In this document: in pieces, positions 56,096 to 64,000 of the stretch
Layout of the letters: each line of letters starts with the position of its first letter
Numbering within the stretch: the first letter of the stretch is position 1
Source of the DNA: Panacagrimonas perspica
Lineage (GTDB): Bacteria > Pseudomonadota > Gammaproteobacteria > Nevskiales > Nevskiaceae
DNA length: 64,000 bases
Assembly (NCBI RefSeq): GCF_004364935.1
Contig: NZ_SOBT01000008.1
Location: 1,491,534 to 1,555,533, forward strand
Reading direction: 5' to 3'
Position numbers and translations under genes: made by a program
Notes under the pieces: generated by a model
Told to the model about the DNA's origin: nothing
Database searches by the model: none
What the model saw: only the letters and a program-made list of their open reading frames with translations

Positions 56096-58441
56096 ATGTT
56101 CGGCTCGCGTTACCGGCGGTTCGACGCCACGGGCGAAACACTGCCGGCCGGCGATGTCCTGATTCCCGCCAATGGCTCGGCGGGCGCCACGCTGCTCTCG
56201 GGCGAGGACTACGAACTCGCCCGCCTGTTCGACGGCACGCGCAGCACCTTGTCCGTCCTGCAGGAAGCCCGTGACCGCCTCAAGCGGGCGCTGGCGGCCA
56301 CGACGCTGGAAGGATTCGTCGCCGATCTGGCGGTACGCGGACTGATCCACCCGGGTAGCCACGAACCCCTGCCGCCTCCCGCGCACACCGACGAAGAGCG
56401 GCAGGCGCTGGGATGGGCCGGCGGTCCGCAGACGCGCCCTTCCTACTCCGGCAGTGCCTCGCACCCGCCGTCGACGATGCCGGGCTCGCTGGTGCAGCCG
56501 GCATTGCTGGGTTCGTTGACGGGAACCACCGGCGCCCGGCTCGGTGATCCGGCGCGCATCGACTTCGAGTTGTCGCCCGGGCCCTTCGTCGGCTTCGGGC
56601 GCTGGCTGATCTGGCCGCTGCAATCGCGCGTGCACCTCGCGGGTCTGTTCGCGCTGTGCCTGTTCGCGCTGATCCTGCTGTTTGCGCACCGCAACGCCTG
56701 GCTGGTGTTCGGTATCCAGTACCTGTCCGGCTGGCGCATCGTCCTCGCCATCGTGACGGCGTCCTGGCTGGTCAATCTCTTTTCGATGTCGGCGCGCGCG
56801 GCCGCGGTCGTGCGTTACACCGCCGAGACGCCCCGGATCGGCATCTCGTTCAACTTCCGCATCTTTCCGTACCTGCTGACCGACAGCGCCGGCGCGGCCG
56901 AACGGGCCGGCAAGCGCGATCGCCTGCGCGTCGTCGGCGCGGGCCTGGTCGGGACCGCGGCGCTGATGGTGCTGGGTGTGTTCGTGTGGTTCCTGACCAG
57001 CCCGATCACGCCGGTCATCGCCGGAGCGGCCACGTCCGCCGCCATGGCCTCGGCAATCTCACTGCTTCTGCGCTTGAATCCACTGTCGGTTCGCGACGGG
57101 TATTTCCTGCTCGCCAATCGTCTGGGCATCCTCGACCTGCGCCGTCAGTCGGTCGCGGCCCTGATGGGTTACGAACGCCCCTGGATGACGCAGACGCGCA
57201 AGCTGTCGCGCGGGTTCCTGGTGATCTATGCGGTCCTGGTCCTGCTGTTCTCGATTGCGTCGGTCGCGATCGTCGCGTGGTTGCTCGGAGGCGCGCTCGA
57301 GCGTCGCCTCCAGGGCACCGGTATCGTCATCCTGTTGGCGGTTTGGGGAGTCCTGATGGTCAAGCAGTATTCGCGCGTCTCGGTCGAGCGCACCACGTTG
57401 GGCCAGTTGAAGAAGAAGCCGTGGCGTCCGACGCGCAAGCAGATGATCGTCGCCGCCGTGGTGGCACTGGCCTGCCTGATTCCCTATCCCTACGCACCGG
57501 GCGGCGGCTTCGAGGTCCTGCCACGCAATCGTGCGGACGTGCGGGCGCTGACCACCGGTGACGTGCGTGAAGTGCTCGCCAAGGAAGGCGACACGGTCAA
57601 GGCCGGCCAGGCGATCGTGCGCATCGACGACACTGCGCAGCGCGCCAAGGTGGCGGCGAGCGAGGCCTCCCTTGCCAGCCTGAAAGCGGACCTCGCGCTG
57701 ACGCGCAAGGGCGCCAAGACCGAAGAGATCGAGGTTGCGCGCCAGCGCGTGGCGACCGCCAAGACCACGTCGCAGGTCGCAAGCGCGGCGTTCCAGCGCA
57801 TCGCCAACGCCTACAAGGGCAAGTCGGTCACGCCGCAGGAATACGACCGCGCGCGCGGCACCGCCGACGTCGCCCGCCTCGAGCTGAGCGAAGCGCAGAG
57901 CGCGCTGACCCTGGTCAGCAGCCCGGCGCAGGACGAGCGGATCCAGAGCATCGAAGCCGATCTGCGCAGGGTGCAGGCGGAACTGGATCTGGCCAAGGAA
58001 GAGCTGGCGGCGACCCACGTGGCGTCGCCGATCGAAGGCCGTGTCGTCGCACCGCGCCTGATGTTCGCGCAGGGCAACTATCTGGAACGCGGCGAGCTGC
58101 TCGCCACGATCGAAGACACCGCCGAGCTGATCGCCGAGATCCGCCTGCCCGAATCCTCGGTCGGCGCCATCGAGATCGGCGCCAAGGTGTCGGCCAAGTT
58201 CTGGGCCTACCCCAACTCGAGCTTCAAGGGCACCGTGCGCACGGTGGCGCCCAACGCCGAAGACGGCGAGTACGGCCGCATCGTGCGCGTCCAGGTCGTC
58301 CTGCTGGATCCGGACCAGCGCCTGAAGGCAGGCCTGACGGGCAACGCCAAGATCCGCGCAGGCTGGAAGCCGGTGATCGTCGTCTTCAGCCGCGCGCTGG
58401 TGCGCTTCTTCATGGTCGAGTTGTGGTCCTGGATTCCGTAA
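56096..58441 (+). CDS. PqqD-like / degenerate M50 / HlyD fusion protein
   Basis: A 781-residue membrane-fusion protein of composite design. Residues about 1-100 look like a PqqD-type winged helix (ATLLSGEDYELARLFDGTRST then LEGFVADLAVRGLIHPG). Residues 170-430 are a multi-helix membrane region similar to the M50-type 'peptide zinc metalloprotease' family, but the HExxH site is replaced (FSMSARAAAVVRYTAETPRI), so it cannot cut. Residues about 455-781 are an HlyD-type adaptor: a lipoyl half (LTTGDVREVLAKEGDTVKAGQ), a long coiled coil, the second half (ATHVASPIEGRVVAPRLMFAQG) and a beta-barrel domain. ATG at 56096 follows the tolC stop by five bases. It probably exports a product of the downstream genes. 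Confidence 0.85.
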   Translation: MFGSRYRRFDATGETLPAGDVLIPANGSAGATLLSGEDYELARLFDGTRSTLSVLQEARDRLKRALAATTLEGFVADLAVRGLIHPGSHEPLPPPAHTDEERQALGWAGGPQTRPSYSGSASHPPSTMPGSLVQPALLGSLTGTTGARLGDPARIDFELSPGPFVGFGRWLIWPLQSRVHLAGLFALCLFALILLFAHRNAWLVFGIQYLSGWRIVLAIVTASWLVNLFSMSARAAAVVRYTAETPRIGISFNFRIFPYLLTDSAGAAERAGKRDRLRVVGAGLVGTAALMVLGVFVWFLTSPITPVIAGAATSAAMASAISLLLRLNPLSVRDGYFLLANRLGILDLRRQSVAALMGYERPWMTQTRKLSRGFLVIYAVLVLLFSIASVAIVAWLLGGALERRLQGTGIVILLAVWGVLMVKQYSRVSVERTTLGQLKKKPWRPTRKQMIVAAVVALACLIPYPYAPGGGFEVLPRNRADVRALTTGDVREVLAKEGDTVKAGQAIVRIDDTAQRAKVAASEASLASLKADLALTRKGAKTEEIEVARQRVATAKTTSQVASAAFQRIANAYKGKSVTPQEYDRARGTADVARLELSEAQSALTLVSSPAQDERIQSIEADLRRVQAELDLAKEELAATHVASPIEGRVVAPRLMFAQGNYLERGELLATIEDTAELIAEIRLPESSVGAIEIGAKVSAKFWAYPNSSFKGTVRTVAPNAEDGEYGRIVRVQVVLLDPDQRLKAGLTGNAKIRAGWKPVIVVFSRALVRFFMVELWSWIP

Positions 58442-59910
58442 ACGCGGCCGGCACGGGCCGGTCGCTCGCGGAATCGGACTTCCGGCTGATCTGCCTCAAC
58501 GGATTCGGCGACGGCTGGAACCACTACGCCCACAGCATGTGCTGGTTCGACGGGCGCATCTTCGTCGGCACGTCGCGCGCGAACTTCGCGGCGCTGCGCC
58601 TGGCCGGCGAGCGTCCCGGCATCAATCCCTGGCCGATCGAGTGCCCGAAGGATCTCTACGACCTGGACCGCCGCGCCCAGATCTGGGAGTACACGCCGGC
58701 GACCGACACCTGGCGCCTGGCGTTCCGCTCGCCAGTCGTCCATGGCAACAACGGCCGCGACGACGTGCCCAGCTACATCGGCTTTCGCGGCATGGCGGTG
58801 ATCCAGGCCGATGGTGATCCGAAACCCTGCCTGTACGTGTCGGCCTGGTCGCCGCACACCGCGCACTCTCCGGACGTCCTGCGCAGCGAGGACGGCGTCA
58901 CGTTCCGCCCGATCAAGCGGCCAAAGTTCGGGCCGGCGGTGCGCACCTGCCGCGCACTCGAACTGTTCGATGGCCGCGTGCACCTGAGCCCGACCGGCTC
59001 GGGCACCAGCAAGGGCTTCATCCAGGACATCGGTTCCGAGGCCATCGTCTACGCCAACGCTGATCTCACGCAGGAAACCTGGGTGGCGGCCAGCGAAGAA
59101 GGATTCGGCAATCCGGACAACGCCACGGTGTTCGAACTCGCGCAGTTCGACGGGCACCTCTACGGCGGCACCGTCAATCCCGCCACCGGCACCGAAGTCT
59201 GGAAGACCCGCGGCGGCACCCCACCCTATCGCTGGACCAAGGTGTACGACCGCGGCGCGGGCCGCGGTCGCAACAACGAAGGCTCCGGCGCGATGTGCGA
59301 GTTCAAGGGTGCGCTGTACATCGGCTGCGGAATCATCAACGGCGGCTTTCATCGCAGCGCCGGCATCGGACCGGCAGCCGCCGAACTGATCCGCGTGTGG
59401 CCCGACGATTCCTGGGACCTGATCGTCGGCGACCCGCGCAGTACCGAGCAGGGCCTGAAGTTTCCGCTGTCCGGACTGGGGGCGGGTTTCGACAGCCTGT
59501 TCAACGGCTACATCTGGCGCCTGTGCGAGCACGACGGCTGGCTCTACGCCGGCACGTACTGCTGGCTCAATCTGCTGCCGTACATGGCGATCAACGCCTG
59601 GCCCGAAGACATGGTCACGCTGATCCGTCGCTGGGGCCTCGAAGAACTCGTGTCGCGTCAGGGCGGCAGCGAACTGTGGCGCACGCCCGACGGCGTGCAC
59701 TGGGAAGCGGTCACCCGCAACGGCTTCGGCAACAAGTACAACTGGGGCATCCGCAACATCGTGTCGACGCCGCATGGACTGTTCGTGGCCACGGCGAATC
59801 CGTTCGGGCCGAAGATCGCGCTCAAGCGCAATGGGGAGTGGGAGTACGTTCCCAATCCGCGCGGCGGCTGCGAAGTGTGGCTGGGCCAACCCGGCGGCAA
59901 CCCGGCGTGA
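58423..59910 (+). CDS. Beta-propeller protein of unknown function
   Basis: A 495-residue protein with no signal peptide, made of repeated blades (AHSMCWFDGRIFVGTSR, RAQIWEYTPATDTWRLAFRS, VFELAQFDGHLYGGTVNPATGTEVWK, MCEFKGALYIGCG, LCEHDGWLYAGTYCW, GSELWRTPDGVHWEAV), which look like kelch/galactose-oxidase-like propeller blades. The GTG start at 58423 overlaps the preceding gene by 19 bases. Its product is probably cytoplasmic or exported by the TolC/HlyD system without a signal. I do not recognise an enzyme active site. Confidence 0.8.
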   Translation: MVLDSVNAAGTGRSLAESDFRLICLNGFGDGWNHYAHSMCWFDGRIFVGTSRANFAALRLAGERPGINPWPIECPKDLYDLDRRAQIWEYTPATDTWRLAFRSPVVHGNNGRDDVPSYIGFRGMAVIQADGDPKPCLYVSAWSPHTAHSPDVLRSEDGVTFRPIKRPKFGPAVRTCRALELFDGRVHLSPTGSGTSKGFIQDIGSEAIVYANADLTQETWVAASEEGFGNPDNATVFELAQFDGHLYGGTVNPATGTEVWKTRGGTPPYRWTKVYDRGAGRGRNNEGSGAMCEFKGALYIGCGIINGGFHRSAGIGPAAAELIRVWPDDSWDLIVGDPRSTEQGLKFPLSGLGAGFDSLFNGYIWRLCEHDGWLYAGTYCWLNLLPYMAINAWPEDMVTLIRRWGLEELVSRQGGSELWRTPDGVHWEAVTRNGFGNKYNWGIRNIVSTPHGLFVATANPFGPKIALKRNGEWEYVPNPRGGCEVWLGQPGGNPA

Positions 59911-60821
59911 GCACGCCCGTCGCCGCGCCGATCTGGATTCTCGCCGCGCCCTTCAGTGGCGCGTCCTGGCTCGCCGGTTGCCTGGGGCGCCATCCGGGCT
60001 TGTTCGCTACACCCGAACTCAATCTGTTCTTGGCGCCCACCGTCGGCGAACTCTTGGACATCTTCGACATCGGGCAGGGCGCGCATGCGCATGGCCTGCT
60101 GCGCGCGCTCGCCGAACTCGAATTCGGCAATCAGAGCGATGCCGCCATCGCGTGCGCCCGCGAGTGGCTCGAACAGCGCATCGACCTGCCCACCGGCCAG
60201 GTCGCGCTGCATCTGGCGGCGCGGGCCGCACCGCGACGGCTCGTGGTTCCCGACAGCGAATCGCCGCTGCGTCCGATGGATCTGCAGCGGCTCAGCGAGC
60301 AGATCCCCGACGTCAGCATCGTCCATCTCGTGCGACATCCCTGGGAACAGGGCTGTCTGCTGGCCGCCTGGGCGCGCGAGCGTCTGTTCGTTCCGCAGGA
60401 CTACAAGGACCATGCGTTTCGCCCGCCGCAGGTCGAGCCGCAGATTCCCTGGCTGCGCTCGAACACCAATATCGAACGGCTGTTGCAACGACTGCCCGCC
60501 GGACAGCATCGGCGTCTGCGCGACGAAGATCTGTCGGAGCCGTCTGCGCAGAGCCTGGCCGATCTGTGCCGCTGGCTGGACCTGCAAAACGACGAAACCA
60601 CGCTGCGGTCGATGTCGGATCCGCACGAGTGGACCTTCGCGGGCTACGGTCCGGGCACGGCGCCCTACGGGCTGGAGCCCGAAGTTCTCGAGCCGTTCAG
60701 CGACGAGGATCTCCGACTCGCAGCGCTGACCACGCTTTCGGGTCCGATGCCCTGGCAGGCAGAGCCGGAAGGGCTGGATGCGCAGGTCGTGCATCTCGCA
60801 CAGCGATACGGATACGCCTGA
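59907..60821 (+). CDS. Sulfotransferase-family protein
   Basis: A 304-residue cytoplasmic enzyme of the PAPS-dependent sulfotransferase fold. The phosphate-binding start APFSGASWLAGCLGRHPGLFATPELNLF fits the 5'-PSB loop, and the second site VSIVHLVRHPWEQGCLLAAW fits the 3'-phosphate helix. The GTG start overlaps the propeller stop (GTGA, 59907-59910). It should sulfate a sugar, lipid or peptide; with TolC and HlyD upstream, a sulfated exported product is a fair inference. No PAPS synthesis gene is in the window. Confidence 0.82.
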   Translation: MSTPVAAPIWILAAPFSGASWLAGCLGRHPGLFATPELNLFLAPTVGELLDIFDIGQGAHAHGLLRALAELEFGNQSDAAIACAREWLEQRIDLPTGQVALHLAARAAPRRLVVPDSESPLRPMDLQRLSEQIPDVSIVHLVRHPWEQGCLLAAWARERLFVPQDYKDHAFRPPQVEPQIPWLRSNTNIERLLQRLPAGQHRRLRDEDLSEPSAQSLADLCRWLDLQNDETTLRSMSDPHEWTFAGYGPGTAPYGLEPEVLEPFSDEDLRLAALTTLSGPMPWQAEPEGLDAQVVHLAQRYGYA

Positions 60822-61041
60822 GACGTTCGTCCGCTGATCCGCCTGCGATCACCGCGCGCAAGATTTCCCGGGATGCGCCGCGTCGATGGCAGGACATGCG
60901 CGCGTCATGCTAGATAGCGCGATGAGCCTCGATGGTCCGGACGAAGATGCGATCGTCCTGCTGTGCCTGGCTTCAACAAGAGTCGTGATCAGCGGCTCAT
61001 AAACTCAAAAAACCAGACTCACTTTCAAGGGATTTTTTCAG

Positions 61042-62316
61042 ATGGCGAGAGACAGATTCAGCGCGCTGCGCAAGTTCGCGCTCGTGGGTGCGGCCTGTTC
61101 GGCGGCACCCTTCGCAGTACAGGCCGGGGAAGGTTTCTACATCGGCGCCTTCGGGGGTGTGAACGACCTCGAGAACCAGTCGTACGACATCAGCGACTAC
61201 ACGGGACCGGCGGGCCCCCTGGTTCCGGCGCCGGACGATGGCTCCACGCTCACCAGGATCCAGTCCGACCTCGGCTATCTCGCCGGCCTTCGCTTCGGCT
61301 ACTCGATGGGCCCGTTCCGTCCGGAACTGGAGTTCGCCTATCGCACGAACGACGTCGACAAGCAGCGCGAGATCATCTACGGCCTGTTGGGCCCTCGCGA
61401 GCAGCGCGCGGTGTCGAAAGGTGACTCCACGCACGGCGTCACCGGCATGGCCAACCTGTGGATCGACTTCCTGAAGTCGAGCTCGTCGATCAACCCCTAC
61501 GTCGGCGGCGGCGCAGGCATGATCGACTTCGAACTGAAGGACGCGACCTACAACGGCAACCGCCTCGGCAAGGACAACGACACGGTCTTCGCGTGGCAGC
61601 TCGGCGCCGGTGTGGCCTGGGCGCTCAGCGATCGTCTCGACCTGACACTCGACTACCGCTATCTGAAGAGCGACGACGCCCAGTTCGATCTGCTGCCCGG
61701 CACCGTCGGCAGCGTCGAGACCGAGTACGAATCGCACTCGGCGATGCTCGGCGTGCGCTTCTACTTCAGCGGCTCGAAGCAGGAAGCCGCGCCCGCAGAG
61801 ACTCCGCCGCCGGAAGTCGGTGTCGTGCCCGTGCTGGAAGCCCCGCCCGTGCCGCCCCCGGCTCCTTCGCCGCCCTGCCACGGCCCGGATGGAGACAAGA
61901 TGCTGAACCTGGAAGGCTGCAAGACCGGTGACACCATCGTGCTGCGCGGCGTGAACTTCGAGTTCAACAAGTCGTCGCTGACGATCAACGCCAAGACGAT
62001 CCTCGATCAGGTGGCGGACGCGCTGGCCGCGCGCCCCGACATCAAGGTCGAGATCGACGGTCACACCGATGCCAGGGGTTCGGACAGCTACAACCAGCAG
62101 CTCTCCGAGAAGCGCGCATCGACGGTGACGCGTTACCTCGCGGGCAAGGGCATCGCCGGTTCGCGCATGACGTCCGTCGGCCTGGGCGAAGCCCAGCCGG
62201 TCGCCGACAACGAGACCGACGAAGGCCGCGAGCTGAATCGTCGCGTAGAGCTCAAGGTGCTGGAGAGCAACGGCGGCGTGACCACCGAAGCGCCGGCTGC
62301 CGACGCCGCGCCGTAA
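61042..62316 (+). CDS. OmpA-family outer-membrane protein
   Basis: A 424-residue protein with signal peptide (LVGAACSAAPFAVQAG), an eight-stranded barrel (GFYIGAFGGVNDLENQSYDI to MLGVRFYFSG, about 30-250), a proline-rich hinge (PPPEVGVVPVLEAPPVPPPA) and an OmpA peptidoglycan domain (VNFEFNKSSLTINAKTILD, EIDGHTDARGSDSYNQQLSEKRA, RELNRRVELK). An AAGGGA site lies upstream of the ATG in an unusually A/T-rich leader, suggesting strong expression. A clear terminator follows. It is a second, better-expressed relative of the OmpA gene at 53213. Confidence 0.93.
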   Translation: MARDRFSALRKFALVGAACSAAPFAVQAGEGFYIGAFGGVNDLENQSYDISDYTGPAGPLVPAPDDGSTLTRIQSDLGYLAGLRFGYSMGPFRPELEFAYRTNDVDKQREIIYGLLGPREQRAVSKGDSTHGVTGMANLWIDFLKSSSSINPYVGGGAGMIDFELKDATYNGNRLGKDNDTVFAWQLGAGVAWALSDRLDLTLDYRYLKSDDAQFDLLPGTVGSVETEYESHSAMLGVRFYFSGSKQEAAPAETPPPEVGVVPVLEAPPVPPPAPSPPCHGPDGDKMLNLEGCKTGDTIVLRGVNFEFNKSSLTINAKTILDQVADALAARPDIKVEIDGHTDARGSDSYNQQLSEKRASTVTRYLAGKGIAGSRMTSVGLGEAQPVADNETDEGRELNRRVELKVLESNGGVTTEAPAADAAP

Positions 62317-62333
62317 GCAGAAACGTCTGAGTC

Positions 62334-62371
62334 AAAAAGCACCGCCCGGTGATTCCGGGCGGGGCTTTTTT
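62334..62371 (+). terminator. Intrinsic terminator after the OmpA gene
   Basis: AAAAAGCACCGCCCGG and CCGGGCGGGGCTTTTTT form a GC-rich stem with a short loop and flanking A and T runs, a textbook bidirectional rho-independent terminator 17 bases after the stop. Confidence 0.93.
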
Positions 62372-62443
62372 ATGGCTCTTCGCCGATGGCGAGGATTCGG
62401 ATTCTGATCGGCGGGCAAAAGCGTTCGGCGGGAAAAGCGTTCA

Positions 62444-62499
62444 GCGCAAAGGTCGCAAAGGAAAAGAAAGAACGCAAAGAAAAACACGAAGAAACGGAA
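62444..62499. repeat. A-rich CGCAAAG repeat, single arm
   Basis: GCGCAAAGGTCGCAAAGGAAAAGAAAG and what follows match the left arm of the element at 33735-33874 with a few changes; no inverted partner is seen here. Confidence 0.75.
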
Positions 62500-62635
62500 T
62501 GAACGGCGTCTTCACCTGCGCGTTTATCCACATTCCTTCGCCGTCGCAGCTTTAATCGCTGCTCCGTTGCGTCAAAAGCCTTTTCCCAACAAATCCGAAA
62601 CTCGACGGGCCGTCCGGACCCGGCGCTACGAGCGC

Positions 62636-63964
62636 CTACTGCAGTACCCGTCGCGAGGCGTCGCAGGCCTCGAACGCCGCCGCGGGCCCCTCATCGACGG
62701 CTCCGGCGAACACGGCCTCGGAACAGTACGTCGCCCGTGGCATGTACACGCCCTTCTGCAAGGCGATCGGCAACAGCCCATCCAGGGCAACCGTGGATTG
62801 CAGATACGTTGGATGTGCCAACAGCTCGCGCTGCGTCACGACGCCGACGCGCTCGCTGCCGCGTCGCAGCCAGCTGAAGCCCGACGTTCCATCCAGCACG
62901 TCCGGTCGGCGCGAATCGGCCGTGACCACGATGGTGTAGTAGCCCTCGTCGTCGAGCGCCGTTTCCTCGTCCTTGGAGCAGGACACGACCTTCTGGCTGT
63001 TGAACTCCGCCGCGCACAGCGACCAGTACCGCACCTGCGGCGGCCGGATGCCATCCGGTTGCGTGGTGTAGCTCGGCGCCTTGCCGCGCACGACCAGGAT
63101 CGGCGCGAAGCCTTCCGCGGTCTTGGCGTAGAGGAAGCCGTTGTGCTCGTTGTATCCGACGCCCTGCCCCAGCTCGCCGGTGCCGAGCAGGCCATCGAAG
63201 CGCCGGAACGTCGGCAGCAGCTGGGGAGGCGTCGGATCGAGCAGATTCGCCGATCCCTGCAGGCGTGCGCCGTCCCTGCGCAGGTTCGCCGCGATGCCGG
63301 CACAGACCTCCGCGTCCGCGTTGTTGCTCAGGCCGAATTCGCCAGCGGGCGTTTCCAGGCGAAGCCGCGGCAGCGGCGCGCCGCCCTGATCACCACCCTT
63401 GGGCAGATAGGTGCGATACGCGATCATCGTACGCTTGCCCAGATTGGTTTCCGCCAGACCCGCCGGCCGGTACATCGTGTTCTGCGGCGGATTCGCGGGC
63501 CGGGTTTCGTTGATGTTGACGTACGCGGTGTAGCGGCCGCCGGCAGCGGCGCCGGAGCGTCGCGTCTGGTCGAGGAAGGGATTGTCGCCGCTGCTCGCAA
63601 CGAGCTGGTAGTCGGCGAGCGACGCAATCGCACGCAGGCCGCCGGTGTAGATGTGCAACGCCGAGTAGCGCGCATCTGGGAACTCGCCTTCGATGCGCAG
63701 TCGCGTTCCGTCCGGCACGTCGCCGGTCACCACCGCGATCCAGTAGCGCGCCCCGAGATCCGGAAATGCGCTGTTGCCGCCCGTGGTGTCGCCGTCGAAG
63801 ATCAACGCCCAGTCGCAACCGCGTTCCAGCGCGCCGGCAAAGATCGGCGAAGGCGCATCGGGCTCTTCGTCTTCGTCGCCTTCAGCCACCTCGCTGGAAC
63901 TGCAAGCCGCGATCAGCAGGGCCGCCGACAACCACAGCGCGGTGCGCAGCAACGAATCTTTCAT
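62636..63964 (-). CDS. Secreted lipoprotein of unknown function
   Basis: A 442-residue lipoprotein: signal with lipobox (LSAALLIAACSSS), an acidic spacer (EVAEGDEDEEPDAP), then a globular domain containing ARYWIAVVTGDVPDGTRLRIEG, RRFDGLLGTGELGQGVGYNE, VRYWSLCAAEFNSQKVVSC and YYTIVVTADSRRPD. The RYWSLC...GYYTIVV region vaguely recalls DUF1214-type domains. ATG 63964 is preferred over the in-frame TTG at 63976. No neighbour on its strand is visible, and the role is unknown. Confidence 0.82.
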   Translation of the reverse strand: MKDSLLRTALWLSAALLIAACSSSEVAEGDEDEEPDAPSPIFAGALERGCDWALIFDGDTTGGNSAFPDLGARYWIAVVTGDVPDGTRLRIEGEFPDARYSALHIYTGGLRAIASLADYQLVASSGDNPFLDQTRRSGAAAGGRYTAYVNINETRPANPPQNTMYRPAGLAETNLGKRTMIAYRTYLPKGGDQGGAPLPRLRLETPAGEFGLSNNADAEVCAGIAANLRRDGARLQGSANLLDPTPPQLLPTFRRFDGLLGTGELGQGVGYNEHNGFLYAKTAEGFAPILVVRGKAPSYTTQPDGIRPPQVRYWSLCAAEFNSQKVVSCSKDEETALDDEGYYTIVVTADSRRPDVLDGTSGFSWLRRGSERVGVVTQRELLAHPTYLQSTVALDGLLPIALQKGVYMPRATYCSEAVFAGAVDEGPAAAFEACDASRRVLQ

Positions 63965-64000
63965 GATCGATCTCAAGGTGTGCGACGTGCAGCGGAATCC

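Larger units (their letters stand above)
62317..62635. other. Intergenic region with terminator and A-rich repeat
   Basis: A 319-base gap between convergent genes. Besides the terminator it holds the A-rich CGCAAAG repeat (62444-62499). No credible gene is present. Confidence 0.7.

Noticed and set aside
62349-62555. A small gene after the OmpA terminator
   Set aside because: The frame starts inside the terminator hairpin and then runs through the A-rich repeat; there is no ribosome site.

Overview
The window is 64 kb of gene-dense, high-GC chromosomal DNA from a Gram-negative bacterium. The outer-membrane proteins, DsbB, TolC, glyoxylate-bypass genes and the style of the short REP-like hairpins suggest a gammaproteobacterium near Xanthomonadales, Nevskiales or Steroidobacterales; the lineage cannot be fixed from sequence reading alone. 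I see no rRNA, tRNA, CRISPR array, insertion sequence or phage gene. Short repeats are present: a REP family built on CGTAGCCCGG(A)...CCGGGCTACG at about six loci, a second hairpin type near 14.65 kb, and an A-rich CGCAAAG repeat at 33.8 and 62.45 kb.

Region by region. 1-11.85 kb (all minus): the start of uvrC (cut by the window edge), an SRPBCC/GyrI-like protein, a large TPR protein, an RND/MMPL exporter, a Pat-type GNAT acetyltransferase fused to a degenerate acyl-CoA ligase, a class II HDAC-like deacetylase next to it, and a paralogue of the TPR protein. 12-14.6 kb (plus): a processive GT2 polysaccharide synthase translationally coupled to a YaiO-type TPR/beta-barrel exporter. 14.8-17.8 kb (minus): aceBA (glyoxylate bypass) preceded by a perfect 19-bp inverted repeat. 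18.1-20.1 kb: a BASS-family transporter, then rraA and dsbB in the opposite direction.

20.2-37.2 kb (plus) is the most unusual part. It is a tightly packed locus of about 16 genes: ApbE flavin transferase, a three-haem HzsA-like lipoprotein (interrupted by one in-frame TAA), a small CX4CH lipoprotein, two small outer-membrane barrels, a TlpA thioredoxin, a DUF4266 lipoprotein ending in GGGGCGCN, a DUF3570 barrel, a small secreted protein, two big periplasmic TPR proteins, a short signal-peptide protein carrying an inserted repeat, and an ExbB-ExbD-ExbD-AgmX/PglI energised module. Most junctions overlap or lie within 20 bases. I read it as one trans-envelope machine powered by a Ton/Tol-like motor, with redox and flavin maturation parts. 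I know of no described function for this combination.

37.5-53 kb is largely central metabolism: dctA, a small lipoprotein and membrane peptide, a methyltransferase, class I fumarase, a lactonase-like metallohydrolase, three tandem membrane class III nucleotide cyclases, an AbfD-like 4-hydroxybutyryl-CoA dehydratase, class II fumarase, purB, a small conserved protein and a MAPEG protein. Together with aceBA and Pat/deacetylase this gives a clear C2/C4 acid theme. 53.2-64 kb: an OmpA protein with thrombospondin-type repeats; a four-gene operon of TolC, a pseudo-M50/HlyD fusion, a cytoplasmic propeller protein and a sulfotransferase, probably an export system for a modified product; a second OmpA protein with a good intrinsic terminator; and a secreted lipoprotein of unknown role.
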